From assembly GCF_026410405.1 (NCBI RefSeq), contig NZ_JAPMLN010000006.1, forward strand, positions 62,001 to 126,000: a stretch of 64,000 bases of DNA. Reading direction: 5' to 3'. The position numbers and the translations under genes are program-made. The notes under the pieces were generated by a model. The model had not been told where the DNA came from and searched no databases. It saw only the letters and a list, made by a program, of their open reading frames with translations. Shown here in pieces: positions 1 through 9,407 of this stretch. Position 1 is the stretch's first letter, and every line of letters begins with the position of its first letter. This stretch comes from Marinicella gelatinilytica (lineage in GTDB: Bacteria; Pseudomonadota; Gammaproteobacteria; Xanthomonadales; Marinicellaceae).

Positions 1-255
1 ATTAGCCTGTTGACAATGGTGGGAAGGATAAACCGCTATGCTGCCTTGGCACTGATAATTTATATTATCCACAATAATGTCCGGTGCCATAAATAGTTTA
101 TCGACAGTAATAACAGTCTGTTCTGACTGGTTTTTAATATCTAATCCGGATAAACGAAATTGTGGATTTTCTGCCCACAAAGTATATGAAGTACATATTA
201 ATAGCAAACACAAAACTTCCATGGTGAATCGCTTTAATCGTTGTTTATTGATCAT
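1..255 (-). CDS. Secreted protein of unknown function, 3' part cut off by window edge
   Basis: An open frame runs on the minus strand from an ATG at 255 off the left edge, giving 85 visible residues. The start is preceded by an AGG-type ribosome site at good spacing. The N-terminus is a typical signal peptide: basic MINKQRLKR, then a hydrophobic stretch VLCLLLICTSY, then a cleavage-like LWA-EN. The visible mature part contains two cysteines (in QCQG and HHCQ) and no motif I recognise. An in-frame ATG at 222 would remove the basic region, so 255 fits a signal peptide better. It is divergent from the receiver-HPt gene with only 72 bp between the starts. I cannot name a family. Confidence 0.6.
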   Translation of the reverse strand, partial: MINKQRLKRFTMEVLCLLLICTSYTLWAENPQFRLSGLDIKNQSEQTVITVDKLFMAPDIIVDNINYQCQGSIAVYPSHHCQQAN

Positions 256-327
256 TAACCTGCTTGCTTTTTTTTAATTTCATCGGTAATCTTCTAACTA
301 TTCAGAACAACACAAGGAATTGTAAAA

Positions 328-1032
328 ATGAATCAAATACACATTTTAGTGGTGGATGATAACCACATTAACCGTTTATATTTAAAAACTATTTTAACCC
401 AATGGCATCACCATGTCACTGCAGTCGACAGTGGTGCTGATGCTTTATCTGCTTGTCGACAACAGGAATTTGACCTCATCTTAATGGATATTCGCATGCA
501 ACCCATGGATGGCGTCACAGCAGCTGCCAACATCAAAAAATTAAGCACTTATAAACAAACACCCATTATTGCGGTTTCTGCAGAAACATTTCAATATACG
601 GACCATTCTCAGTTTGATGGCAGCTTAATTAAACCTATCAACAAAGACGCTTTACAACAGCTTATTACAGAGGTCTCCAATCAAACCAATAAAAAGCAAA
701 AAACTTTATTTGATGAATCAAAGGCTTTGTCCATTTCTCATGAGGACAGTAAAATCGTTAGGAGATTACGGACACTGTTTATCGAAGAATTACCCTCTGA
801 AATTATTGCCATAGAACATCTACATCAATCAGCTTCATGGCTTGAATTGGATAATCAGCTTCATCATTTATTAGGCTCAACACGGGTATGTGCTGCTGTT
901 ACATTGGCTGAAAAAATTGATAACTACCGCCAACATTTAGCAGCTGGTTGTTTTGATCAATTAGATGTCTATTTAACGGAATTAACAGATGCGGCTCAGG
1001 ATATTTTAGACTATGACGCTCAATCAAGATAG
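328..1032 (+). CDS. Orphan receiver plus histidine phosphotransfer (REC-HPt) protein
   Basis: This is a 234-residue phosphorelay protein without an output domain. Residues 5 to 115 form a receiver: acidic pair D10-D11, phospho-acceptor D54 in LMDIRMQPMDG, S84, and conserved K102 before P103. Residues 140 to 230 look like an HPt domain; the stretch HHLLGS aligns with the H-x-L-x-G-S signature of BarA-type HPt domains, making H179 the likely phosphorylated histidine. An AAGGA ribosome site lies about 10 bases before the ATG. No sensor kinase is adjacent, so it probably takes phosphate from a hybrid kinase elsewhere. The arrangement equals the C-terminal half of a BarA-like hybrid kinase, so it could be a detached fragment or a dedicated shuttle. 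The domain call is firm; the pathway is unknown. Confidence 0.85.
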   Translation: MNQIHILVVDDNHINRLYLKTILTQWHHHVTAVDSGADALSACRQQEFDLILMDIRMQPMDGVTAAANIKKLSTYKQTPIIAVSAETFQYTDHSQFDGSLIKPINKDALQQLITEVSNQTNKKQKTLFDESKALSISHEDSKIVRRLRTLFIEELPSEIIAIEHLHQSASWLELDNQLHHLLGSTRVCAAVTLAEKIDNYRQHLAAGCFDQLDVYLTELTDAAQDILDYDAQSR

Positions 1033-1040
1033 GCTTAAGC

Positions 1041-1349
1041 TCATTTCCCCACTTGATCTTTAACACGTTCTTTTAAATCTTTTCCAGGCTTAAAGTGAGG
1101 CGCGTATTTAGCACCTAATGGAACCGGCTCACCAGTCTTAGGATTTCGACCCATACGAGGCTTTCTTTCTCGCAAAGTAAAACTGCCAAAACCGCGTATT
1201 TCAATACGTTGGCCTTGCGAGATTGATGTGCTCATATATTGTATAAGCTCTTTGACAGACAGGCTGACATCAGATTTCGACAATTCACTTTGCGCGAATT
1301 TCTCTGATAAAATCTCTATTAATTCTGAACGGGTTATGGAATCTTTCAT
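1041..1349 (-). CDS. ihfB: Integration host factor subunit beta
   Basis: The 102-residue product is an HU/IHF family DNA-bending protein. It carries the family arm motif [10 protein letters not shown] near residue 70 and [10 protein letters not shown] in the beta-sheet core. The start TRSELIEIL and the ending [13 protein letters not shown] resemble IhfB rather than HU or IhfA. IHF is a heterodimer that bends DNA for replication, recombination and transcription control. The gene lies directly downstream of rpsA, the standard gammaproteobacterial order, but a strong hairpin terminator separates the two. I see no clear ribosome site before the ATG (the upstream bases are ACAAACA), and no convincing promoter either, so expression may depend partly on read-through. 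Confidence 0.95.
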   Translation of the reverse strand: MKDSITRSELIEILSEKFAQSELSKSDVSLSVKELIQYMSTSISQGQRIEIRGFGSFTLRERKPRMGRNPKTGEPVPLGAKYAPHFKPGKDLKERVKDQVGK

Positions 1350-1404
1350 TGTTTGTTAATTATAACTAAACTGAGAATAATATAAAGACTAATTTAAAAA
1401 GAAA

Positions 1405-1434
1405 TAAAAAAGGCGACCCCGAAGAGTCGCCTTT
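1405..1434 (-). terminator. Rho-independent terminator of rpsA
   Basis: Read on the minus strand, a perfect 9-bp stem (AAAGGCGAC at 1434-1426 pairing with GTCGCCTTT at 1417-1409) encloses an 8-base loop and is followed by a run of U (1411-1405). It starts about 22 bases after the rpsA stop and lies before ihfB. Confidence 0.9.
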
Positions 1435-1455
1435 AAGAACTTAATAATAAACGTT

Positions 1456-3114
1456 TTAATCGTCCATTTTTTCTTTCAGTAAGTCACCTAAGCTGGTGGT
1501 ACCTGAAGCGCCTTTTTTGTATTCATCCAAAACGTCTTTTAACTCGTCATTTTCCTTGGCCTTAACGGATAAGACCAACATTTTCTTACGACGATCCATA
1601 GAAACAAATTTAGCTTCTACTTTATCTCCGACAGAGTAAACTTCACTCACATCTTCTGTACGTTCTTTTGCTACATCAAAAGCTTTAATGATACCGTTAA
1701 CACCATCTTCAAGTTCTAATACCGCTTGTTTTTCATCCACTTCGATGACTTCACCTGTTACCAAAGAACCTTTGGGATTGTTGGCAACAAAAGAACCAAA
1801 CGGATCTTGTTCTAACTGCTTAATTCCTAATGAAACACGCTCTCTTTCTGCATCAATAATCAGGACAACGGCTTTCACCAAGTCGCCTTTCTTATAATTG
1901 CGAATGGCTTGTTCACCGGCATCAGACCATGAAATATCAGATAAATGAACCAATCCGTCAATACCGCCTTCTAAGCCGATAAAGATACCAAAGTCAGTAA
2001 TGGATTTGATTTTACCCTCAATAACATCACCTTTTTGTGCATTTTCAGAGAAGATAACCCAAGGATTCGGCTTACATTGTTTCATGCCCAAAGAGATACG
2101 ACGCTTGCCTTCTTCGATATCCAGAATACAAACTTCAACTTCATCGCCCGGTTGTACAACTTTCGCCGGATTAATGTTTTTGTTGGTCCAGTCTATTTCT
2201 GAAACGTGTACCAAACCTTCGATACCATCTTCAATTTCAACGAAACAACCATAATCCGTGATGTTAGTAACCCGACCAAAGTGGCGCGAACCAACAGGAT
2301 GACGGCGTGACAAATCTTTCCATGGATCTTCACCAAGCTGTTTCAGGCCTAAGGATACACGTTGACTTTCTTTATCGAATTTCAAGACACGCACTTCTAA
2401 CTCTTGTCCAATCTCAACCACTTCTGATGGGTGATTAACGCGTTTCCAAGACATATCAGTGATGTGCAATAAACCATCAATACCGCCTAAATCTAAGAAC
2501 GCACCATAATCGGTTAAGTTCTTAACAATACCTTTAACAATGGCGCCATCTTCCAACGACTCCAGCAATTTCTCGCGTTCTTCAGAGTATTCAGATTCGA
2601 CCACTGCACGTCGTGAAACAACCACGTTATTGCGTTTTTGGTCTAATTTAATGACTTTAAATTCCAGGTCTTTGCCTTCTAAATAGCCAGGATCGCGTAC
2701 CGGACGGACATCCACCAACGAACCGGGTAAGAACGCTCTGATGTCTTTCAATTCAACTGTAAAGCCACCACGGACTTTAGAGGTGATTTGGCCAATAACA
2801 ATTTGATCTGTTTCCATGGCAATTCGTAGCTGATCCCATACCAACATACGTTTGGCTTTTTCACGGGATAAGACAGTCTCACCGAAACCATTTTCATATT
2901 TTTCCAATGCCACTTCGACAATATCGCCGATACTGACGGAATCATCATCACCACCAAACTCTTCTAAAGGAATAACACCTTCAGATTTTAAGCCGGCATC
3001 AACAACAGCAAAACCGTTTTCAATATCAACAACGGTGCCTTTTACAATGGATCCGGGGACAATGTTTTTTTCGGCCAGGTCTTGGTCGAGGAGTGTTTCA
3101 AAATTTTCGCTCAT
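1456..3114 (-). CDS. rpsA: 30S ribosomal protein S1
   Basis: The 552-residue product matches the length of gammaproteobacterial S1 (E. coli has 557). It consists of six S1 OB-fold repeats. The middle repeats show the RNA-binding pattern clearly: [49 protein letters not shown] and [25 protein letters not shown] each appear in successive repeats. S1 binds mRNA leaders on the small subunit and promotes initiation on weak ribosome sites. The ribosome site here is weak (GGAAA about 7 bases from the ATG), as is usual for this autoregulated gene. A hairpin lies just upstream of it. The gene sits between aroA-cmk and ihfB. Confidence 0.98.
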   Translation of the reverse strand: MSENFETLLDQDLAEKNIVPGSIVKGTVVDIENGFAVVDAGLKSEGVIPLEEFGGDDDSVSIGDIVEVALEKYENGFGETVLSREKAKRMLVWDQLRIAMETDQIVIGQITSKVRGGFTVELKDIRAFLPGSLVDVRPVRDPGYLEGKDLEFKVIKLDQKRNNVVVSRRAVVESEYSEEREKLLESLEDGAIVKGIVKNLTDYGAFLDLGGIDGLLHITDMSWKRVNHPSEVVEIGQELEVRVLKFDKESQRVSLGLKQLGEDPWKDLSRRHPVGSRHFGRVTNITDYGCFVEIEDGIEGLVHVSEIDWTNKNINPAKVVQPGDEVEVCILDIEEGKRRISLGMKQCKPNPWVIFSENAQKGDVIEGKIKSITDFGIFIGLEGGIDGLVHLSDISWSDAGEQAIRNYKKGDLVKAVVLIIDAERERVSLGIKQLEQDPFGSFVANNPKGSLVTGEVIEVDEKQAVLELEDGVNGIIKAFDVAKERTEDVSEVYSVGDKVEAKFVSMDRRKKMLVLSVKAKENDELKDVLDEYKKGASGTTSLGDLLKEKMDD

Positions 3115-3124
3115 ATAATTTTCC

Positions 3125-3150
3125 GGTAAACTTATGACTTGAGGTTTACC
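3125..3150 (-). promoter_or_regulatory. Hairpin in the rpsA leader next to the ribosome binding site
   Basis: On the minus strand a perfect 7-bp inverted repeat (GGTAAAC at 3150-3144 and GTTTACC at 3131-3125) with a 12-base loop directly abuts the GGAA of the rpsA ribosome site. It lacks a following U run, so it is not a terminator for the upstream gene. By analogy with the structured leader of E. coli rpsA it may serve S1 autoregulation; that role is inference. Confidence 0.45.
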
Positions 3151-3250
3151 TTGTCTTCTGCATCAGTTTGCACCAATGCTCGTTAGTTGTGGCTACTAAA
3201 GTAACCGCTCAAAATAGGACAACATCGTTTAGAAATAATGCCTTGCTAAG

Positions 3251-5233
3251 TCACTGGCTAATGGTTTTATTAACCAATGACATCACGTACTCAAACACTT
3301 GTTCAATGCTCATCTCACCGGTATCAATGGTAATGGCATCTAGAGCCGGTACCAAAGGTGCCACGCGGCGGCTTGAATCCCGTGCATCACGCGCTTCGAT
3401 GTCCTTTAAAAGGTCGCGGATTTTAACATTGACGCCGGAGTTTTGCAATTGTTTATGCCTTCTTTCTGCACGAATTGTCGGAGATGCTGTTAAAAATAAT
3501 TTCAAGGGCGCATTTTTAAACACCACCGTACCCATGTCGCGCCCATCGGCCACTAACCCCGGCGGTTTCAAAAAAGCTTGTTGACGGTGTAAAAGCGCTT
3601 GTCTAACGGCTGCCACAGGCGCCACCAGTGAGGCCACTTTGGCACACTGTTCGCTGCGTAATTGGGCTGTTACATTGTTATCAGCTAAATAGATTTCGGT
3701 GTTGCCATTATCGGTCACCACAAATCGCAAATCTAATTGGTTGGCTGCATTAACCCAGGTTGTTTCATCGGCGTCAACCAAATCATCATTAATCACTTGC
3801 AGAGCCAGCGCGCGATAAATGGCACCTGAGTCCAACAAATGCCAACCAAGTGATTGAGCCAATTGACTACATAATGTGCCTTTGCCAACCCCTGAGGGGC
3901 CATCCACCGCAATCACAGGGAGCGGCCGCTGCACAGACACATCTAAATCCCTCAGTACCTGGAAAAAATTTGGAAATGAGGTGTTGATATTTTGACAACC
4001 GCGTACTGATATGGCTTTATTTGATAACGCTGAGGCCACCAGAAAACTCATGGCACATCGATGATCACCTTCACCATCGACAATTCCGGAGGTTAATTCA
4101 CCACCGTGAATGATGACACCATCGGCCTGTTCTTGACAGTTTATACCCAATATTTGTAAGCCCTGACACATGACATGAATGCGGTCGCTTTCCTTATGAC
4201 GCAATTCTTCAGCACCGGACAATCGGGTGGTGCCTTTGGCTAAAGCTGCAGCAATAAATAATATGGGAAACTCATCAATGGCAGAAGGAATTAATTCTCT
4301 CGGGATATCAATGCCCCGTAATGCGCTGCTTTTAATCCGTAAACAAGCCACCGGCTCACCGCCCTGCTCACTTTGATTAAATACCTCAATATCACCACCC
4401 ATGCGCTGTAAAATCTCAACGACGGCTGATCGGGTGGGATTTATGCTGACTTGTTCAATGACAAAATCAGCTTGTGGGTGCAATAATCCCAATACCATAA
4501 AAAATGCAGCTGAAGAAATATCACCCGGCACCTGGATGTTTTGAGCGACCAGTTTATCAGGAGGCGTAATGGTCACGGTCAAACCATCCCGTTTAACATC
4601 ACAACCAAATCCTTGTAGCATGGTTTCAGTATGGTCTCGTGATAACAGAGGCTCCGTTACTGAGGTCTTACCGTTGGCATATATACCGGCTAATAATATG
4701 GCACTTTTCACCTGAGCACTGGCAACCGGGCTTATATAGTTTATCCCCTTTAAAGCAACTGCCGGGGTAAATCTTAATGGTGCAGTATGATCGTTTGAAG
4801 CTATCATTGCACCCATTTGTGATAAAGGCTCAATGATGCGTTTCATGGGCCTGACACTCAAAGACTCATCGCCCACCAGGGTACTGGCAAAAGATTGAGC
4901 CGCCAATAACCCCGACAATAAACGCATACCGGTACCGGCGTTACCGCAATCCAAATCTTTATCAGGTTCTTTTAATCCATGTAAACCCACACCATGCACC
5001 AAATAGCCGTCCTCAAGTGCCTCAATATGAACACCCAATGCCTGCATAATTTGCATGGTTGCGATGCAGTCTTCAGATTCTAAAAAACCCGAGACATGGC
5101 TTTGACCTTCACTGATGGCTGCTAAAATCATAGAACGGTGAGAAATGGATTTATCACCCGGAACCCTTATTTCACCTCTGAGCTGTAAAGGAGACTGTAA
5201 CCGAAACGTATCTTGAGGATTTATATCAGGCAT
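3251..5233 (-). CDS. aroA-cmk: Fused EPSP synthase and cytidylate kinase (AroA-Cmk)
   Basis: One continuous 660-residue frame encodes two enzymes. Residues 1 to about 435 are 5-enolpyruvylshikimate-3-phosphate synthase, the sixth step of the shikimate pathway, with PGDKSISHRS near the N-terminus, LDCGNAGTGMRL, and the C-terminal motif TSFPNFF. Residues 436 to 660 are cytidylate kinase, which phosphorylates CMP and dCMP, with the P-loop DGPSGVGKGT, LLDSGAIYRA and VADGRDMGTVVF. The domains are joined by a few residues (VSVQRP). In most relatives aroA and cmk are adjacent separate genes before rpsA. The start lies 4 bases after the hisC stop, suggesting one operon. All visible active-site motifs of both enzymes are present, so both are likely functional. 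Confidence 0.96.
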   Translation of the reverse strand: MPDINPQDTFRLQSPLQLRGEIRVPGDKSISHRSMILAAISEGQSHVSGFLESEDCIATMQIMQALGVHIEALEDGYLVHGVGLHGLKEPDKDLDCGNAGTGMRLLSGLLAAQSFASTLVGDESLSVRPMKRIIEPLSQMGAMIASNDHTAPLRFTPAVALKGINYISPVASAQVKSAILLAGIYANGKTSVTEPLLSRDHTETMLQGFGCDVKRDGLTVTITPPDKLVAQNIQVPGDISSAAFFMVLGLLHPQADFVIEQVSINPTRSAVVEILQRMGGDIEVFNQSEQGGEPVACLRIKSSALRGIDIPRELIPSAIDEFPILFIAAALAKGTTRLSGAEELRHKESDRIHVMCQGLQILGINCQEQADGVIIHGGELTSGIVDGEGDHRCAMSFLVASALSNKAISVRGCQNINTSFPNFFQVLRDLDVSVQRPLPVIAVDGPSGVGKGTLCSQLAQSLGWHLLDSGAIYRALALQVINDDLVDADETTWVNAANQLDLRFVVTDNGNTEIYLADNNVTAQLRSEQCAKVASLVAPVAAVRQALLHRQQAFLKPPGLVADGRDMGTVVFKNAPLKLFLTASPTIRAERRHKQLQNSGVNVKIRDLLKDIEARDARDSSRRVAPLVPALDAITIDTGEMSIEQVFEYVMSLVNKTISQ

Positions 5234-5237
5234 CGGA

Positions 5238-6365
5238 CTAACGACAAGCTGCTGGTAATAGCTTAGTTAACCGTTGCATCTGAGCTTCAGTTCCAATGGT
5301 TATGCGTAAACTGTCAGACAAGCCATAGTTAGCCACAGGTCTTGTGATGATACCATTGTGCAAAAGATGCTCATAAATGGGCATGGCATCCTGCTGAAAG
5401 TCAATCAACAAAAAATTACCTTTTGATGGCACATATCGCAAATTCAAATCATCACAACAATCCGTCAAAAGTGTCAATCCGTGACTGTTAACAGCCATTG
5501 ATTGACGAATAAAATCATTATCATTGATGGCGGCTTCTGCTGCTTTAAGCGCCAAAGAATTGACATTAAAGGGTTGTCGAATGCGATTGAGGACATTGGC
5601 TATATCGGGATGGCTTAAACTGTAACCAACGCGAAGCCCTGCCAATCCATAAGCTTTTGAAAAAGTTCGAGTCACCACTAAATTAGGGAATTCTTTTAAC
5701 CACAAACTACCATCAACACGTTCTGCTTCTGGTGAATACTCTAAATAAGCCTCATCGAGAACCACAATCACATCTTCAGGTACTTGTCTGATAAATTGAT
5801 ACAAAGCTTGTTTTGATAAAAATGATCCGGTGGGATTATTCGGATTAGCGATAAATATTAATCGTGTTTGCTCATCGATGGCTGCCACCATGGCATCTAA
5901 ATCACATCCCAGAGGTGACTCACTATCCCAACCCAGAGCCGGAATCATTTTATGAGTTGCACCAATGGCCTGAATGGCAATCGGATAAACCGCAAAACTA
6001 TATTGAGAATAAATGGCATTATGAGCCGCTGATAAAAATGCTTCTGCCAGTAACACCAAAACATCATTAGAACCATTGCCTAAAGTAATCTGCTCCATGC
6101 CGACACCATGTTTTTCTGCCAAGGCTTTTTTTAAGTCAAAGCCATTTCCATCTGGATATAACGCCAACTCGGGCAACAGTTTTTCTATGGCAGCCATACC
6201 TTGAGGGCTCGGGCCTAAGGGGTTTTCATTGGAAGCCAATTTAATAATGTTATCAATACCCAATTCACGTTCCAACTCGCTGATGGGCTTACCGGGAATA
6301 TAGGGCTTTAATTTTTGCACACCGGGGACTGCCAGGGCTTTAAAATCAGACATCAAATTGCTCAT
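5238..6365 (-). CDS. hisC: Histidinol-phosphate aminotransferase
   Basis: The 375-residue product is a PLP-dependent class II aminotransferase that converts imidazole-acetol phosphate to histidinol phosphate. The PLP lysine is in TRTFSKAYGLAGLRVGY, the substrate and PLP contacts are in ASNENPLGPSP near the N-terminus, and VVLDEAYLEY holds the Asp that binds the pyridine nitrogen. It is the first gene of the hisC, aroA-cmk, rpsA line on the minus strand. Being next to aroA, it may also serve aromatic amino acid transamination, as proposed for hisC2-type genes in this neighbourhood; that role is inference. The ribosome site is weak, and a second in-frame ATG four codons in is an alternative start. 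Confidence 0.94.
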   Translation of the reverse strand: MSNLMSDFKALAVPGVQKLKPYIPGKPISELERELGIDNIIKLASNENPLGPSPQGMAAIEKLLPELALYPDGNGFDLKKALAEKHGVGMEQITLGNGSNDVLVLLAEAFLSAAHNAIYSQYSFAVYPIAIQAIGATHKMIPALGWDSESPLGCDLDAMVAAIDEQTRLIFIANPNNPTGSFLSKQALYQFIRQVPEDVIVVLDEAYLEYSPEAERVDGSLWLKEFPNLVVTRTFSKAYGLAGLRVGYSLSHPDIANVLNRIRQPFNVNSLALKAAEAAINDNDFIRQSMAVNSHGLTLLTDCCDDLNLRYVPSKGNFLLIDFQQDAMPIYEHLLHNGIITRPVANYGLSDSLRITIGTEAQMQRLTKLLPAACR

Positions 6366-6470
6366 TTAGGAAAGCTTGCTATTGTGCCGATGTTACCCCA
6401 ATAAAGCAAGTCAGCTACTGGCTAATCAGGGATAAAATAACCGCAAAACAAAGCCTCGTTTGCCCTAAAA

Positions 6471-6511
6471 TTGACTCATATCATGATATCAAAACTGTAA
6501 TCACCTATAAT
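6471..6511 (+). promoter_or_regulatory. FNR/Anr-type box and -10 element of the hemN promoter
   Basis: TTGAC-TCAT-ATCAT at 6471-6484 matches the FNR consensus TTGAT-N4-ATCAA at 8 of 10 positions. A perfect -10 hexamer TATAAT lies at 6506-6511. A transcript starting near 6518 would put the box centre at about -41, the classical class II position for FNR activation. The downstream gene encodes the oxygen-independent haem enzyme, which fits. An overlapping 12-bp palindrome (6478-6489) is an alternative reading of the site. Confidence 0.6.
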
Positions 6512-6539
6512 GACGTTTTTGTGAATTTAGTCGTGGATT

Positions 6540-7940
6540 ATGAGCTTGCAACAACCTTTAACTGTAAAATTTGATAAGGATCTGATTAAGAAATATAACT
6601 TAACCGGTCCCCGCTATACATCTTACCCGACAGCCGTTGTCTTTAATGACAGTTACGACGAACAAGCCCATTTAGATAACTTGAAAAGTCAATACCAAAC
6701 TGCGGCTCAACAACCACTGTCTTTATACTTTCATATTCCGTTTTGCGATACCCTGTGCTTCTTTTGCGCCTGTAATAAAATAACCACAAAAAAACGTGAC
6801 AAAGCTGATACTTACATAGACTTTTTAGAGCAGGAAATTAAGCTTCAATCAGCCCATATTCCAGACACCCGCGTCGTCGAGCAGTTGCATTTTGGCGGCG
6901 GAACACCCACCTTCTTGACAGCTCCGCAACACCACCGATTAATGGCTTTAATTGATCAGCATTTTACTTTATTAAATGATGACCGCCGTGATTATTCCAT
7001 TGAGATTGATCCCCGTGAAGCTGATGAGGCGACCATTCAACGTCTAGTCGATACCGGTTTCAATCGATTTTCAATGGGGGTTCAGGATGTTCAGGAAAAG
7101 GTACAAAAAGCCGTCAATCGCATTCAACCGATCAGCATGACCCGTACCGTTATTGAAGCATGTCGCGCACACAACGCCAAATCCATTAACGTGGATCTTA
7201 TTTATGGCTTGCCATTTCAGACCTTGCAATCTTTTGAAGACACCCTGGAACAGATTGTTGAATTATCACCGGATCGGCTATCGGTATTTAACTATGCCCA
7301 CATGCCGCATTTATTTATGCCGCAAAAACGTATTTCTGAAGCGGACTTACCTTCAGCAGACGAAAAATTAGACATTCTGCAAATGACCATCCAAAAGTTA
7401 GCCGACGCAGGTTATGTTTACATTGGTATGGATCATTTTGCCAAACCCACCGATGAACTGGCTTTGGCACAACAAAATGGTACTTTGCAACGTAATTTTC
7501 AAGGTTACACCACCCATGCCGATTGTGATTTATTGGCCATGGGTGTCAGCGCCATCAGTCTTTTCAATAATAGCTTTAGTCAGAACATCAAAACTTCAGA
7601 CAAATACTATCAACAGTTAAATGACGGTCATATTCCCATTATGAAAGGCTATCGTCTTTCCGACGATGATCTTATTCGCCGTCAGGTGATTCAGGATTTA
7701 TCTTGTCATTTCCTTATAAACAAAAATAATTTAGAACAGCGCTTTGGTATCAATTTTGATAATTATTTTGCAAATGAATTAAACACTTTACAATCGATGG
7801 CAGAAGACGGTTTAATCGATATGACTCAGGATAACATTCAAGTCAGCGCTAAAGGCCGTTTACTGATTCGCAATGTTTGTATGGTGTTTGATGCGTACTT
7901 AAAACCCGCCTCTAAACAACAGTTTTCCAGGGTTATCTAA
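6540..7940 (+). CDS. hemN: Oxygen-independent coproporphyrinogen III oxidase
   Basis: The 466-residue product is a radical SAM enzyme that decarboxylates coproporphyrinogen III to protoporphyrinogen IX without oxygen. Its iron-sulfur motif C69-x3-C73-x2-C76 is in HIPFCDTLCFFCAC, with the extra cysteine C78 also typical of true HemN. GPRYTSYPTA near residue 23 and the glycine-rich LHFGGGTPTFL are the HemN signatures. The length is close to that of E. coli HemN (457) and longer than HemW-like proteins (about 380), and the C-terminal HemN domain is present. It is a single-gene unit on the plus strand behind an FNR-like site, which suggests induction when oxygen is low. The TPR gene converges on it. 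Confidence 0.95.
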   Translation: MSLQQPLTVKFDKDLIKKYNLTGPRYTSYPTAVVFNDSYDEQAHLDNLKSQYQTAAQQPLSLYFHIPFCDTLCFFCACNKITTKKRDKADTYIDFLEQEIKLQSAHIPDTRVVEQLHFGGGTPTFLTAPQHHRLMALIDQHFTLLNDDRRDYSIEIDPREADEATIQRLVDTGFNRFSMGVQDVQEKVQKAVNRIQPISMTRTVIEACRAHNAKSINVDLIYGLPFQTLQSFEDTLEQIVELSPDRLSVFNYAHMPHLFMPQKRISEADLPSADEKLDILQMTIQKLADAGYVYIGMDHFAKPTDELALAQQNGTLQRNFQGYTTHADCDLLAMGVSAISLFNNSFSQNIKTSDKYYQQLNDGHIPIMKGYRLSDDDLIRRQVIQDLSCHFLINKNNLEQRFGINFDNYFANELNTLQSMAEDGLIDMTQDNIQVSAKGRLLIRNVCMVFDAYLKPASKQQFSRVI

Positions 7941-7963
7941 GCGACAACATGTTTTCGCAGGTT

Positions 7964-9406
7964 TTATGGCTTATCCGACTGTCGCTGTTGTTGTTTTTGG
8001 CGTATAAAATCTGCTTCTTGAGATTTGTTTTGGGCCTCCAGCACCTCGATTAAGTGCTCATAGGTTTCTTCACTGTAATTGCTCTGCGCAAGTGCTTCAC
8101 GCAGATAATGCTCGGCTTTCAACAAATCACCGCGCTTAAAATGCACCCAACCCATGGAATCCAAAATCGCTGAATTATTAGGTTTCAATTCGTTGGCTTG
8201 ACTAATATAATCTAACGCTAAATCCAAATTCATGTCATTATCAGCCCAGGTATAACCGAGGGCATTTAAAGCATCTGCATGCTCGGGATCCTGTTCAATA
8301 ATGGTTCTTAAATCCCGTTCTGCATCTGTCACATTATTTTGCTCTGCATAGATTAAAGCTCGAAAATACAGTAAATCCGGTTGTTCTTTAAAAAAACGTA
8401 AACCTTCGGATATCTCGGTAATGGCTTTTTCTAAGTCACCCTGGCTGTGGTGAAATTCTGCAACCATTTGGAATGCCGGAATTGCATGTTGTTGCGGTGC
8501 GTTTTGTACTTGCTTGAATAACACCATGGCTCGTTCAGGATTTTTCTGAGCCATATAAACTCGCCCTAACAATAATTTAGCCGGATAGATATGTTCTGCA
8601 TCTTTAATCTCATTTAAAAGCGTTAACGCAGTATCATAATCATCTAACCACATGGCCACTTCACCGTAATCTAGCTTTTCCTCTGCAGTGAGTGCTTGGT
8701 CAGTTATCAGGCTTTTTAATGTCTTGTATTGATCCTTAGCTGAATCCATCTTTTCCTGTTGCAGTAATATCAAGATGTATTGATATAGCAAACGGGGCTC
8801 ATCGCTGTGATTCTTTAATAAGTCTTCAGCGGCTTGTAATTGATTTTGTTGCATTTTCAAGGCGGCATATTGACTGATATAATCCACATTTGCTGGGGAT
8901 TGTGATAACAACCATTGGTAGTCCTGTTCAGCCGCCAAAAAATTTTGATTAACTGATAATAATCGAGCTTGCCAATGCACGGTTGTTTCGGATTTATCTA
9001 ATGCAACAGCTTGTTGGGCTATGGTAATCGCCTTATCAACTTCATTATGACGCATAAATAGTCGACTGAAACCCAACAGATGATCTGAAGATTGCTGAAC
9101 CTGAGGTTGTTGGCTGGCTTGTGTGATGAGTGGTGTTGCATACTCAGCGGGTAATACCGCCAAAATCATACGAATATACTGCCAATGGCTATCCTCATCA
9201 CCGGCTCCGGAAATCATGGCCTCTAACTGAGAGGCTGCTAATTCAAATTGTCTATCTCGAATGTTATCAATCACTTGTTTTTGAGATTTTTCCCAAACCG
9301 ATTGTTCAATGGCGACAAATCCATTTTGGGTTGTTTTGGGTGATGGGCTTTGACATGCTGTCATCACAACAACTAAAAGTAACAGAATACAATGTTTGAA
9401 ATGCAT
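7964..9406 (-). CDS. Tetratricopeptide-repeat lipoprotein
   Basis: The 480-residue product begins with a lipoprotein signal (MHFKHCILLLLVVVMTAC, lipidated cysteine at residue 18). The rest is a helical array of TPR repeats, clearest towards the C-terminus around YISQANELKPNN and GWVHFKRGDLLKAEHYLREAL. It is probably an outer-membrane-anchored scaffold in the periplasm. The ATG at 9406 follows the prfA stop by one base (TAATATG); a TTG at 9418 in the same frame is a less likely start. In Pseudomonas a TPR protein gene also neighbours hemA-prfA, next to lolB, but lolB is not seen here. The partner proteins are unknown. Confidence 0.85.
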   Translation of the reverse strand: MHFKHCILLLLVVVMTACQSPSPKTTQNGFVAIEQSVWEKSQKQVIDNIRDRQFELAASQLEAMISGAGDEDSHWQYIRMILAVLPAEYATPLITQASQQPQVQQSSDHLLGFSRLFMRHNEVDKAITIAQQAVALDKSETTVHWQARLLSVNQNFLAAEQDYQWLLSQSPANVDYISQYAALKMQQNQLQAAEDLLKNHSDEPRLLYQYILILLQQEKMDSAKDQYKTLKSLITDQALTAEEKLDYGEVAMWLDDYDTALTLLNEIKDAEHIYPAKLLLGRVYMAQKNPERAMVLFKQVQNAPQQHAIPAFQMVAEFHHSQGDLEKAITEISEGLRFFKEQPDLLYFRALIYAEQNNVTDAERDLRTIIEQDPEHADALNALGYTWADNDMNLDLALDYISQANELKPNNSAILDSMGWVHFKRGDLLKAEHYLREALAQSNYSEETYEHLIEVLEAQNKSQEADFIRQKQQQRQSDKP

Positions 9407-9407
9407 A

